A stretch of 41,629 bases of DNA from Hofstenia miamia (GCA_900660155.1 CABFPE010000039.1:974037-1015665); one strand, 5' to 3'. Numbered from the stretch's first letter, positions 1-13,000 are shown. Notes: generated by a model from the sequence alone, not told the origin. A program made the numbers and translations.

Positions 1-1574
1 TATAGATTCTCTAGCAACTCAGCATTCGTTTACGTATTAACATTGCATAGGCCAATTACTAATTCTTCGAGTTGGCGAACATTTTTATAGTTTTATTTTG
101 ATATTCGCCGCATTCAGTTTCATTGGCCAAATGCTATGATATGAACAATTACTTATAATTATCATTGATTTTATCGCCTAACGCATTTGTATAGTGGTTG
201 CATCGAGTAAAAAATGTATTTATTCATTTGCATCAAAGGGGGATAATTCATTTAAATTAGTTCCCGGCGATATCGAAAATCGACTTTCAAAATAATTGAT
301 CGAAAATAGAAATTTCGATTTCGTTTTAAAAATTCGAATTTCCCTGCTAATTCAAAGCTCTCATGCCAAGGAATTGGCAATATTGATTGAGAATAAAGTT
401 TATTTGCTTAAAGATGCTTTATTTTTATTGTTTTTCAGCGTGGTTTACTAGGTGGAAAAATCGAGAAATTGATTAGGTGACAAATGCATCGCAAAACGAT
501 CGAACGAGGAAATGTTAATATCTTCTGCACTAATGTAAATGTTCCTTTTATAAAATGTCTAAGATTGCAAAAGGATTTTTGTACAAGTTTAGCGTTTATT
601 CATGTTTAATGTTCAGGCTACAAGATCTCTTGACATGGCAATATATTCACTTTACTTAAATGTTGTAGGTTAGACCCTAACACTGAATTTTTCTTAAATA
701 TACATAGATTTGAATTGTGGTTATTCTCCATCACACAGTAGGTGTAAATAAAGGATAATTTCAAACTAACTTAGTTTATATTATATTTTGTCTGTTTTTC
801 TATTTTTATTTGCTTAAAGTGGTTATTTATCAAAAACAGTAATGTAGGAGATATCACATAGTTTCTTTGTTTTGCAAGTAGTTGCGGCGAAATCACCCTT
901 AATAAAATGTATAGGGGTTTTTCCGTCAATGTTAGGCATTAGCTGTCATGATTAGTGTCACTCCTTTTTAAGAATTTGTTTCCTATTGTAGCGCTTTCAT
1001 TAATTATGTATTAATTATTGCTAATTGCTAGTTTATGACACCATTTGCAACCATTCACTCTGTCAGTTTACTCATAATAAATAATATTTTCCCGTTGACG
1101 ACTCCATCATAAAGTTAATTGTTTACTAGCGCACCGTGAAATTAGATTTTACCAACTCATTATCCAAGTAGCATACTTGCTAAATCATTGTAATTTTCAG
1201 TGTGGTTTGTTTAGAATTAAGTAATTGCAATAATCGAAAAAGCATTTATTTGTTCATCGCCGTTGATTGATTTCTTTTAATTTCGCCTTTCCATTAATTT
1301 ATTTTCATCTTCTGCAAATAATGAAGTAGGCATGTTTGTAGGATATAGTAAACGTTCTCAAACTACATTTCCCTCGTTTTTCTTTGCGTAGAAAGCTAAC
1401 AATAGTTTTTGGTTAAGTATCACAAAAGTTTTTTCAAAAGTTATTCTTTACATGCTCAGACTCAGAGTTTTATTATTTTCACAAAATCAACTATAATAAT
1501 GTGCATTATAAAATAAATATATCATTAAATTTTACGTATGACAGACGCCACAAATTCAAAAAGAATTAAACAAT
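1..1574. other. AT-rich non-coding DNA, nothing recognised
   Basis: I see no exon, RNA gene or repeat that can be supported here. Open frames are short and the composition is uniformly AT-rich. Confidence 0.5.
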
Positions 1575-1808
1575 ATGCAAGTTAAACTTATTTTCCTTTT
1601 TTTATAAATTTGTTGCCATTTTTTCAAGTTTCTATGCGAATGCAATAATGACGTTCACGATCATGGTGATAAGCATCCTCATGATGGCGAGCATCACAAA
1701 GCGCATCCTCATGACCACCCTGTCATCATTGATTATGAAAACTGTGAAAACTTTATTTTATTGGAAAATTTTATTCCTTTTTATAACCAAGAAAATAAAT
1801 TGAGTTAA
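1575..1808 (+). pseudogene. Candidate His-rich small protein or exon, interrupted or spliced
   Basis: From 1629 to 1808 one open frame encodes a stretch dense in His, Asp and Pro (for example HDHGDKHPHDGEHH), ending at TAA 1806-1808. Such clusters are typical of zinc- or copper-binding segments, but no family is recognised. Two readings are possible. (1) An ATG at 1575 is in the same frame and begins a hydrophobic, signal-peptide-like run, but TAA at 1605-1607 interrupts it. (2) The pyrimidine-rich tract ending in CAG-like 'ttttttcaag' at 1619-1628 is a splice acceptor, and the His-rich part is a terminal exon whose upstream exons are not identified. Composition (CAT/GAT/CCT codons) is clearly unlike the flanks, which supports real or former coding. 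Type is given as pseudogene only because of the in-frame stop. Function unknown. Confidence 0.35.
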
Positions 1809-2190
1809 ATTACAACAAATTCTTTCAAAAGTCTCCTTAAATCTATAAGTATATGTTGTGATTTCTGCTCTAAAATAGCCCAGTCTGCTACCATTTCTGA
1901 TTAATATTTTTGGAATTCTTAGCATTATAAATATTAAATATGATTAAAAATGTTGAAAATATCAATTAACGCAAACACTAACCCATTTCAGAGCGCTTCG
2001 GTTTGGTAAACATAATCACGAATCGAGGAAGCAAGGAATACATTTCGAGCTTTTTATTCATATTTCTGTTTGTAGGGGGTAGGAACTGCCGAGGTATCTT
2101 GAAGGACAGAAACGTTATGAAGGGACCGAAGTAAAATTGAAAAATGGTACTATTCTCTTGACATTGGAATTAGGTGTTTCAATTTAGCCT
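1809..2190. other. Non-coding DNA, nothing recognised
   Basis: AT-rich spacer between the His-rich candidate exon and the piggyBac-type element; no supported feature. Confidence 0.45.
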
Positions 2191-2596
2191 TTAACCTTAG
2201 GCAGCCCGGGAATTTTTGAAAATTTTTCATGATCTTATTAAAAATTTTAAACACTTATACCTCAAAAAATATTAACATTATGCTCAATCTAAAAACATTT
2301 GCTAGAGGACAGCCTCCTTGTTAATTTTCGCTCTTAATCCACGAGTCCACTTTGTACTATCGAGGCGTGTCGTTGCGCGAATTCTCCGATCACAGGGGCC
2401 TTCAGCCCCGCTACTTCTGAATTGCGCACTGCAAGGCTCAATGGTTTTGGGATATCTTTGCATATATCGAGAAACAGTCAAAGACCTGCCCATACCTCAT
2501 GATTCTCAAATTTGTTAATAGGCTTGGAGAACATTCTTTGTAAATGTGGAAAAACGGTTTGTGCTTTAAGATGGACGCCAGGCGGTTTAAGGTAAC
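2191..2596. mobile_element. piggyBac-type non-autonomous element, copy 1
   Basis: The left end reads TTAA (2191-2194) followed by CCTTAGGCAGCC. The right end, reverse-complemented, reads CCTTAAACCGCC next to a damaged TTAA (2593-2596). The two ends are thus imperfect inverted repeats starting CCTTA and abutting the TTAA target expected for the piggyBac superfamily. The interior matches the copy at 33942-34446 in inverted orientation, at both its left 100 bp and its right 45 bp (shared 'tgtggaaaaacggtttgt'). A GC-rich core (about 2330-2500) carries short overlapping ORFs on both strands, but I recognise no protein in them. Probably a MITE-like element that depends on an autonomous relative. 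Confidence 0.7.
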
Positions 2597-4050
2597 AGCC
2601 GTGCTTCAAAAAACAACCCAAACTAGTATTTTTGACATGACTGTGTAAGAATGAATTAAATAAAGAGATTGTAGGTTATAATCAACATATATATAAATAC
2701 AAACATGGCTCTTTTACCTATACCCAAACTTTATAGTTTAGCTATAGGCAGGCGACACATGTGTACTAATTGAAGAACGTCTCTCATTAGTTATTACAAT
2801 TTTAAGTTGAATGTCATAGAAACTGGTTGGCGTTAATAATTCAATGTCAAACCTTCACACTCATAGAAATTATTCATCAACACCAAACACAATAGCTACT
2901 ATCTTCTTCACTAGGTAGACGACAAACTTGTCCAACTAACCGTTAATAAGTTAATTGTCTTGAACAATTTTACTTGAGGTTCGCAAATCTATAGGAAGTG
3001 CACATATTTTTTTAAGAGCTGAGTTTTAATTTTAAAAGAAGAGTTTGGTGCAGCAATTTTTTCATTAGCAGCATGAATCGGGGAATGCGGAAAATGCCAT
3101 TTCAGGAAATGCATGGATGGTTGTGAGTTTAAAATTTTGAATACAATGAGGTTTAATTACATGTGTTGTATAAATTTGCAAAGGATATGAACGTTATAGT
3201 TAAATTTATGACCGCATTCAAAATTGACTTTATGGTTTGATCACTTGATCTATAATAATATAAAGCTAAAAAGATACGTTCATTCAGTCCTAGATAAGAT
3301 GAACACTTATTGCTTTTTTTATGGTTGTCTGTCAAAAGAAATCGAATCGTGATCTAAGGACTCAGTGATCCAAAATGGATAGATTGTTTTTCATGATAAT
3401 CCTCAAGCTGACCCAATGTTTGCATAATAAGACATTACTTTGCAGAATATATTTTCGATTTTAACTTATTTTGATTAATGTAAAAAAAACAACGAAGTAA
3501 CTGGAAATCAATTGGTACCAGGTTTGAAATTGAATGTTTTCTGCTTCTTCAAGTTTATATATTTTGAAAAACTTTTGTTTTTTGAGAATATTGGTTTTAG
3601 TACAAACGCTTTCTTATAGTTTTATCCACTGACATATTATTTTGGTAATATTGTTTTTATTTGAGAGCCAAACCAAAAGTATGTACAAATCCGTTCACAC
3701 CTTAACATAATCTTACAGACAAGTTTAGTCATTCTTTGAACAACTTAAATACTGCCTAAAATATCCTAAAAATTGGTCGATCACATGATAGAGAGGGATG
3801 ACAATTTACAAACGTATATTCAGGCTGATTACTAGTGGTTTTCAAATGTAACCAATTAGATTTACTTTAAGTCTTGTTACAAGAATATTTTTTTTCCAAA
3901 AAAATGTTTTTTTCACGAAATATGTTTACACCTGTTTATCGCAAAAATCCGACCCCTGGTGATTAGCGAGGTTAATGGTATTAGTGAAAAATTCCGTTTT
4001 CATTGTGTTCAATGTTGTAATATAAATCAATGAGGAGCGAAATGTCATTG
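2597..4050. other. AT-rich non-coding DNA
   Basis: No exon, RNA or repeat is supported; ORFs such as the one at 3153-3335 have the composition of random AT-rich sequence. Confidence 0.45.
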
Positions 4051-4149
4051 TTAAATCTTACTTCGAATACGGATGGTGTGTAAATTGCTGTATAAGTGGA
4101 ATTTTAATTGTTTACATTTTCTAATATTTGTAATATTTGATATACTTTT

Positions 4150-4380
4150 CAAATGGTGTATTTTATGACCATTTCTTTGGAATATGTGGCGAAGTGATAA
4201 TTGAAAAGCACACCGCTGGAGTGAAGATGCTCTATAAATCACTGACAGGGTTCTTCGTCTTGTGGATAAGAGCGTCTGGGGAGTCGTTAGTTGTCTTGAG
4301 TGCGCAAACACCGCCTGTCTCTTAATTGTCGGTTTCGCGCTAAATTGCTCGCGCATCTCATGCATTCATTCATGACGCTT
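4150..4380. other. Unexplained GC-richer island
   Basis: This stretch is visibly richer in G+C and CpG than its surroundings, with runs such as gcgcgagcaatttagcgcg on the reverse strand. The - strand is open for 104 codons (4051-4365), but the translation is Arg/Ser/Gln-rich and recalls no known domain. It could be a promoter with a non-coding first exon, a conserved regulatory element or an old transposon fragment. I cannot tell which. Confidence 0.3.
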
Positions 4381-4690
4381 CATCTACTATAGTTTGTTTA
4401 CGCTTCGCTCTAGTTACTACATGTACTACATACGCATGTAAAATACGTCTAAATACAAATCATGACTTTTCAGAAACGGTAGCCTAATGTTTGTTTAAAT
4501 TTGATTAGCTCAATCGTTTATGAATAGTCACCGTATGAAATAATGTGTTATCTTTGTCTTGGTTTATATGTTTGTCTGTGTTTGTTGATTCTTATGAAAC
4601 ATTTTTGATTGCACATCTCGAGAAAGGAGCACTTTTCAATACATAAATGAATGCACGCCTGTACCATATTGTTCGTATCAGAGTTGCAAC

Positions 4691-4781
4691 CGGGTCGAAG
4701 TGTCAGTGATTTGTTGGCGGGTCAACCAGTCACCGGATCTATTTTCCTCAAGATTTCCTTGTCAGCTGGGTCACCGGGTCA
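4691..4781 (+). promoter_or_regulatory. Cluster of GGGTCA half-sites including a perfect DR2
   Basis: GGGTCA occurs at 4768-4773 and again at 4776-4781, separated by CC. This is a direct repeat with 2-bp spacing, the arrangement bound by some nuclear-receptor dimers. Two more related half-sites lie just upstream (cgggtcg near 4691, gcgggtca near 4718). No gene is close, so a role is inference. The cluster could equally be a tandem-like motif inside a decayed repeat. Confidence 0.35.
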
Positions 4782-7689
4782 CATTTATATAAACAATAAT
4801 GATTGAAATAAATTACAGAAAGTAGCTCATTTCTATAAATTTGAACTTATTATTACGTAATCAATGAATTACATAAATGTCATGAATGCCTTAAATAATT
4901 TTAATGGTTTCAGAAGTTTTTTATGTTGCTTTTCGTTTTTTCTCTAGTAGGGCTATGCCACTGTGCTATTCCAAGATTCGGATTCCGATTTGACTTCGTT
5001 TATTTGTAAATCCCTATTTTGTAATTGGGTAATATTAAATTAAATTCTTTATAATTCGATTTAAATCCAAGTCCATTTTTGCCAGAAATTGAATGGTGTT
5101 AAATTATTAAATTTTGTAAATATTTTTCACAGACTGATATTTTATAATGATGATTTGAACTTCCTAGCATTTTTGCTTTATAAAAAGACATCGTAAGTTA
5201 TAGGGATGTTAAAACCATGTCTTTATAATGCGAGATGAAAGATTCCAGTGTCAGGAAGACAAGTGCGATGGTTGTCCATGTCAATGTCTACGCAAGTATA
5301 CTTTTAGTAAAATCCTTAAAGCAACGTTCTAAATTCTGGTTCTTATGATTTACATAGTTTGGCGATACTAAGATTTAATGGAGTCTTAAATAATTGTGGG
5401 AACATTTGGATTAGTTTTATGTTTTGTTGTCATTGAGATTATTGCAACCAATCGTTTCCCCTTATGTTGCAAGGAGCCTCTGTAAGTTCTTTGTTTTTTT
5501 ACGATTTGTGTCCCATACAGAATGATGTCGATAGTGATATCAATCAGTTTGATTTCAACTTAATGTAATTCAGAAGTCTAATGTCTGCATTAAATGGAGC
5601 CCTTGGTTCATATGTTTATCATTTTTTTTATAAATGAAGTTTCACATGTCAAGCAAATGTTTATTCTGAATCACCTTTCTTCACCTTATGAACAAATACA
5701 ATTGCTGTTACTCAATAGCGAATTCAAATGATTATTTCCTTAGAATTATTCCAATGATAATTTGTTTGCATGGTTTTTTCTCTATAAATGCGTATGAAAA
5801 GCTTGTCTTCGCGTAACAACCAGCAGAAGCTATTCTGGAATTATTTCCATAACAATTACGATAAAGAGAACTCTTGCACCTATTTTGTTACATACAATTG
5901 CTTTCCGTGCAAAGAAATACTGTATTTTCAAAGAATAAATGTAAACATTTTTTAAATTAAATTGACATTTATATTTAGGGTATGTCATTGATAATGTTTC
6001 TGGTGTAATGGCCATTTTAAACTGATTCATTGCAAAGTTGAGAATAGATTACATCGTAGCATTCCGCGAATTAGTAGTTAGACTTAACTTTCAGATTTTA
6101 TTTGCTTGTTTATTGTTTACAGGTTAATATGTGCAAGCCAATGTATAGTTTTATGCAATCAAAATTCAATGAATTTTCTCAAACCTACACCCAGCTTTTT
6201 GATGTGCGTGATTTAGGCTTGGAAAATCAGCAGTTGAGATAAAACTTGAAAACTGCTTTCCTTGATGGTTACTCTATTTTGAGGACCATTTGTAGTTTCA
6301 CACTTTCACTAATCCTGACAAAAATCTTCGGCAATGCAGCCAGATCAGGGAGTCATGTATGCTATAGAACTAAGACTTTTAATATCGTAATGAAGCTAAT
6401 CTAAAGGATTCAAGATTATCTTAATGTGTAGCATAGACCTTACAATCTTTCGTCCACCCCTATTCATTCGATTGAAGTGCTATTTCATTTGAACAGTGCA
6501 TAGCTTCAAACCCGCTGACATGTAAATTATTTTTTCTCAGCATTTTTTTACTTCGTTTTCTTAGTGCAACTTGTGATACACACTGATTATATGAATTTTA
6601 AATATTTGGCATTAGTTCAAGAATTGTTAAAAATTCGCTACAAATATAAACGAGATATTCTTTAAAAATTGAGCTGAAAATTTTAGTAACGTTTCCCAGA
6701 TCATCAAGAACAATCTATCTTCTTAACAACTATCCACTGAAATGCAGATTATAGTATGACAATTTGGTTATAGTTCTTGACATGCTAATAGTGATATTGA
6801 TATAACGGAAATTTATATTCTAAAGTTTAAAATTGAAGTGACATTTTGTATAAGAATTGTTACAATTTTACTAATCAGATTTCAATTTTTATTACATATC
6901 ATTTGAATGCTTAGTTTGGATTGAATACAGTGGATTGCGAATGTCCCTTTGTAAAGTGTTGCTTGAAAATTTAATGCGCGCAGCCTGTTTCCGATTGGAA
7001 ATGCACAGTTGGGTTGATATTAGGCAGGTTATATCACAGCCGAATTTTATCATGGCCTCACGATTTGCAGTACAACAAATAATAATAAAAGTTTAACCGC
7101 GTTTAAGTCAGAATTTTCGTCCAGATATTGAACATAAGGAACATAGCAAACTTTTCCACTTTCAAATCCTTATTACAATTGTATTTGCTTTGAAACAAAG
7201 AACACATGAACTAACATTTAAATGGTCCTCCGAACAAATGAAAGGGTTTTGCAAGTAATGAAGTGTAGTAGATTTTTAGGAATCATGCTTCGCAAACAAA
7301 GAACATCTGAAACTGTGCAATCTGTAGCTTAATTGAACATCAAATATTTGATTTTAACGTTACACATAATTTTATAGTTTATGGGTTTCTATATCAATAT
7401 GTAAGTAGGCATAAATCAATATTGACTGAAAACCATGTATTGTTAGTTTTATGAAAGAATATTAAATGATCGATATTCACTTTTAAAGTGTGTCTTGATG
7501 TTACAATTGGCTGGTATGGTAATAGGGAAAGTTCTTACCTTTTTTTACTAAAATTGAATCTCTAGTATATTGCAACAATGTCAAAGCTCTCATTGAAGAC
7601 ATTGGTCTAAGTTAAATTCTCACAAATTTGCGATTACGTATTCATTCGTCCACACAGAGCCTCAAATGAGTTCTTCTAAACAATAGAAG
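4782..7689. other. AT-rich non-coding DNA
   Basis: No exon or RNA gene recognised. A patch around 6935-7060 is slightly GC-richer (ATTGG-containing) but has no coding signature. Confidence 0.45.
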
Positions 7690-8506
7690 CAAAGTGGGTT
7701 GTGTTCCAGTTACTTATTGTTGAATTGTCAGAAATTTTCGATACAATTCACATTGTTTTAAAAGCGCTTGATAATGTCAATCCAAATTGGTTGGTGTGTG
7801 GTGACCTGCAGGTTATTGATGTTATTCTTGGCTTGAATGGGGACTACATCAAATAACCTTGCTTTCCATGTCCAGAGCAGGCATTATCTTCAACGTGAAT
7901 GACCTACTAGAACTCATTTTACACCTGATGCACATGATGCCAAATTTTCTATTTCATTGAACGCATCGTACTTTCTCCACTATATATTAATCTTGGATTA
8001 ATAAAAAACTTCAAGGCATTGCCTAAAGTAGATCATGCTCTTGAATGTCTGCAAAAAAAATTCTCCGAGTCAATAAAGTTAAGTTGTTGGTAGGCATATT
8101 CGATGTTCCGCAGATTTGAAAGTTAATGAAAGATGTTGATTTTGTGAATTGCTTAGAGATTGAAGAAAAGCGGGCCTGGTTTGCTTTTACATCAGTTGTC
8201 AAACTTTCTCAGCAATCGGCACAGTGCTGCTTACGAGGAAGTTGTGGAGAACCTTTTGAATAGTTTAGAGTCCCTTGAGGTTAGGATGTCTTTCAAGTGC
8301 ACTTTCTGAGTTCACATTTGGACTATTTTTCTAGTTTGCTGTGCTTATCGTGAAGGAGACGTAGACCGTTTTCACTAAGATCTCTTCACAATGGAAGAAA
8401 GGTACCAAGTTTAGTGGGGTGCTACTATTGTTGGTGTTTGAAGCAGGATCAAATCGGCAAAAAAGATAAAGGACAATCATTAAAGACTTCTGTTCTTTCT
8501 AATTAA
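7690..8506 (+). pseudogene. Decayed copy of a multicopy arthropod repeat-associated protein
   Basis: Reading all three + frames gives an ordered series of blocks from one protein: VCGDLQVIDVILG near 7796-7840; then a degraded stretch ending in GIFDVPQI near 8095; EKRAWFAF near 8165; HFLSSHLDYF near 8302; and a C-terminus YYCWCLKQD that reads in frame to TAA 8504-8506. This block order matches, from memory, an uncharacterised multicopy protein found in many arthropod genomes (blocks like CGDLKV, GIFVGPQIR, HFLHSHLDFFP, DYCWxLKRD), which is probably transposon-associated. Several frameshifts and stops show it is dead. The left boundary is approximate. The exact parent element is not identifiable from this copy. 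Confidence 0.6.
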
Positions 8507-8674
8507 ATTTATATATTTATATTTAAACTAAGATAAATTAATAATATTTTGTACACTATATACAAGTTTGATCTAATAAGCAATAAACTAATTAATTTTT
8601 GGTATAAATGAATTTTTCTGTAGCGTTGTAGACAACAAACTAGAACCAATCAAATAGTACAAATTTCAGAATAA

Positions 8675-8693
8675 CCACCTAAAAATTAGGTGG
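8675..8693. repeat. Perfect 8-bp-arm inverted repeat
   Basis: CCACCTAA, three A's, then TTAGGTGG forms a perfect stem with a 3-nt loop, followed by T-rich sequence. No function is assigned. It stands out because the arms are GC-richer than the surrounding DNA. Confidence 0.5.
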
Positions 8694-9299
8694 AATTTTT
8701 TGAAAAATTTTTTTTTCAAATGCAGACTATTTTTTAAATGTATTTTCTTACGCTGTATCAAATAAAACAAAATGCCTAAATAATTTTAAATGTGTTTAAT
8801 ATTACTAATTTTCTGAGGTAATTTCTTAAGGCAACTACCTACATCATGCTGGCATCACAGTTAAATATTTAGTTTGGCTCATTTTAGTAAATTATAGTGC
8901 AATTTTTTCAAACGTTAGAAAATTTGTCAGGTCTTCGCCCCGTTTTTGATTACTCAAGTTGATTATAACAGATGTCCCCTTCCATCAGAAAACCCCGTGT
9001 TCGCTCCTGAGTATGAAAATAAAGAAAGCTTTCCGAGCATATTTTTGATTTGTCATCCTAAATAATAAGCCGTCAATTTTCGCATTTTCAATATTTGTTG
9101 ACGACCAAGCTATTCCATGTCGCGGTTACCTTATTCTTAGATAAATTACTCTTGCTAGTGTTAAGATGTCTTGAAACATTACATTATTGCCGTAATTCAG
9201 GTGAAAAGGAAATTATTTATTGGTGTGGCGACTTTAGCGACTACATAAAACTTCGTATCATCTAAGAATTACATTGCTACGTAAAAAATGAAACCATTC

Positions 9300-10080
9300 T
9301 TAAGTCATATTATCGTGTGTGATGAATCCTATTACAGTATGGAATAGACAAATGATGTGAATCAATGTTGAAGAATCCCTTGGATATCCTCTTCACTGGT
9401 TTGTGTGCCTTTTGTACCTGAATGAATTGTTCCTGCGCAAGATTGCAAGCAAGAATCTTTGTGGAATTAAACTTTCGAAGTTAGTTTGCAATCTGTTCAT
9501 GACGTGTCCAACATTCAAGAATTTACGTTAATCTCAAATTACGAAATATGCTCCCCTTCCAGATTTTACGCAAAAAGATCTACCGTTAATACCTGTGTCA
9601 TGTGTATTTATGTGCATTTGTAAACGCCAATGAATGATGAATTCAGAATTGATCTTTCTAACAGACCAATCAGAAATTTTAATCATTTTCATTTGTGCAT
9701 AAGAACTCACAGAAGTACGTTGTCAAAATTTTATCCTATCTACATATGAACTACCATGGCTTTGAAAAATATGTCAGCAGTGTAGGAGAAACCTTAAAGC
9801 AAATTATCTTATTCTGATGGCACTTCAACCGATTGTTGATGATGATGTTGTTAAGAGCAATATTTTGGCAACACTAGTTAGTAACGAAAAAAATCGTAGT
9901 AGAAACTACTATCCCAGAGGTTCGTCATATAAGTAGACCCACGATTTTCTCCTTTATATTTTTGCATTTATGCAGTTGCAGAAAATTCCTTTCAAAACAC
10001 AAATGTCTTCACAAACTATATTTCTTGAATTTACATCGTTGACTTGCAAGAAGCTCCAATCAGTATTTACAAAAGCTGCA
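9300..10080 (+). pseudogene. Decayed copy of a second multicopy arthropod repeat protein
   Basis: Around 9370-9450 one frame reads VEESLGYPLHWFVCLLYLNE and then LFLRKI. This matches the remembered family block LLEExLxRPLQWFVCxLHxNELPLR of uncharacterised multicopy proteins in arthropods and cnidarians. Upstream, VCDES near 9317 occupies the place of the family's GCDGT block. Downstream, after a frameshift, LQSVHDVSNIQEFTLIS continues the expected order. Stops and frameshifts are numerous, so the copy is inactive. Its relation to the pseudogene at 7690-8506 is unclear; I believe they are different families. Right boundary uncertain. Confidence 0.5.
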
Positions 10081-13000
10081 TTCCAAAAGGCACCTGACAA
10101 TAATGCATACCTTAATGCAATAATACTTGCAAAAATTATTCCTTTCATCATAGATAATGAATGTTTGTTACCCAACATGACACAGTTTTAAGCTCTATTC
10201 TATAAAATTTTGCTTTTATCTGACAGTAATCATGAGTTCCCATTAGGCTGCAATTCACATTTTGAAGTATTACTTGAAACCTTTCTATGTATGGGGGATA
10301 TTTATTAATCACAACGAGATCAAACGAAGAAATTAAGTTCATAATCAAGGACCCACTAAATGCATTCATATATTTTTATTCACAATCAGTGCTACTATTC
10401 TTGAAACACGTAGACAAAAAAAACAGTCCAAGAAATAAACTAGAGAGGGAATGAAATTCTACTTTCAAATTACCTATGCATTCTTAGCAGTTCTAGAATC
10501 AGTGAAGGCCAAATTTGCACTTAATATGCCCTTCAGCAAAGCTAGTCGAGTTACCGATGAAGCTTAAACTTATTCAAAACAAATTTATCAAGAAATATTA
10601 ACATATTAAAAATATAGATATAGTGTAAAAATACCATCTTTTCAAATGTAAATGCCATAGAGTTAAAGTTCTACTCAGAAGAAGAAAAATAAACATGCAT
10701 ATGCATTTCAAAATTTGAAGCGAGACAGAATTCTGGTAATCCGGCTTGCAGATAACCAGCTTGGTGATTTGCCACAGAAAATACATTGCACAACCTAAGT
10801 TTATAAATGATTTACATTTTCTTAATTTTATCAATCAAAATTGATTTTTGAAAACCTGACAGGGTGGAGAAATTCCACTATATCGCTCTTTGAGTACGAA
10901 CTGATACAAATGAGACAAGGAAAAATTGAGGGAATTCAAACCATCCTAATTCCTTGCTATCTTCGATATACATAATATAAAATATATTTCTCAAGATGGA
11001 TAATCTTAAGTTAAAAACCAACAAAATAAGATATGATAAATTTTTTTAAAATTATGAAAACTTTTAATTTGAATTTTTTCAAGCCCCATTATCAAATCAT
11101 TTCATTCTGGGTTAAAATTTTACACGGGTATGAAAATTTCATCATTTATCATTCCCTATTTTGCTTGTAATCTCATATCTTTTTCAACTTCTTCGTACCG
11201 GTATTTCCACATCCATTATGCCTAATAAAACTATTTTTTCCTATTATATACCAAAATACATATTTCGATTTGCTATAATGCTTTGCAGTTACTGTCAGCA
11301 CCAAAGAGCAAGCGCAAGCAATTATTTCAGTTAAGTTTAGAAGTCCTTGTTCTTAAAAGTCAATGTAAAATCTTGTCTTAATTTTCTTAATTGCTTTCAG
11401 TCTCCAGAGATTTTTGTACCACGATTGTTGTTTTGATCATTTCTAGACAATAGAATCTTTGTCATGCAAATGAACAAAATCCTATATTTGGGGTTTCGCT
11501 AAAACGTCATGGTCATAGCTAGAAAATGTCATTACATCAATGCAAAATTATCATTTTTTTATAAAATGTTTTCTTTTACAAAGAGGAAATTGGCGTTGAA
11601 AATTTTAATGCCCATGGAATTGATCGCGGTTAGGGTTTGGGAATTCATTAAGAATTCAATCCTGACCTATAAATTCTTCAGAAGTACATATGGGATTTAC
11701 GGGTTTTTGGGCTAAATGTAATTGGATTAAAGTAGTAAATAGCAAGAAATTATTAATTTTGCTTTCAGATTATTGAGTGATAATCAGTTGGTCAATATAT
11801 CGCATCTGGCGTGAAGGATCATCAAATCAAAAGGACTTAAGCTCTTAGAATTAAGCATTTTTGGATCTTACACATATGGATATCATACATGAATTATCAA
11901 AATAATCTTTAAGCTCTTGCTATTGATAGATAGTTTGCTTCATTCGAAATGGCCGCCATGTTAATCAAATTGTACCTTCACTCGAAAATAATGACTTTGT
12001 GACCAGTGAATGTATTACATGAAGAATTTAACTAAGAAGTGCTGAGTGAAATGGCTGGTCCGCATTTAGCAAACCTGAAGATGTAACGGACTTCTGCCTC
12101 AAATTTCTGCTTGACATTCAGTGAGGTCTCATTTTGAAACATAGAAGACATTATATTGCACAAATGTTATTCTTGGTTGTCTTCCCCAATTTCACCCCAG
12201 AAATTTTGTTTTCAGAGTGCTGATATTGCCCCTGTGGGGAATTTCTTTATCAATAAGTGAGTTACAAGCGGAACTAAGTTTAGAAGCGTTTCCGCATGTT
12301 AAACTGCGAAATGAGGAGTTTGGAGACTTGCCTTTCTTTCAGTTTGGAATTTAGTGTCAACGTCTGCAAACATCAAATTCTAGTTTCATACGGAATTGGC
12401 TTGAACTCATGTAGAAGTCATTTGTGAAAATATCATATCAAAATTGCATACCTCTTTCAAACGTTTGCATATTCTCCAATATGTTTATCAGGTAGATCGG
12501 ATTTTCATTTGGCTATAATCGATTAAGGTCACCATGTTTCATTTTCATTAGAATTCTCAATAAAATAGCACTTACCCACTGTGCCATGACTTTAGTTAGA
12601 AGGTTAACAGCTTTTTGCATAAAATGCAAAGATACGATTTTCTGTTTTCTCAGTGAATAAGCTATTGATATTCAGAGAATTATGAAGTGCGCATCATTGT
12701 TAAAATATATTGACTTCAGTACGTTTGAAAATTGTGTGTTGTTAATGGGTTTATCGTGGCCTATTATTCTCAAGTACTCTAAATAGATCTTGAACTATGT
12801 GAAATTTAATATCACAAATATAATTAAAATGTTAAAATATCGCCTGGTACTACATAAATACTGCATAAATATTGAGGCTGATGGTTGGCTTTACATTTAG
12901 TTGTAATGCATTAGTTCGCCATGAAAACTATCATTTCAAGTAATAGAACAATTCCATGGTTATAGAAACAATTCTGAATTGTGACGTCATTATTTGACAA

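Noticed and set aside
2302..2518. Overlapping ORFs on both strands in a GC-rich patch
   Set aside because: They lie in the interior of piggyBac-type copy 1 and match no known transposase or other protein.
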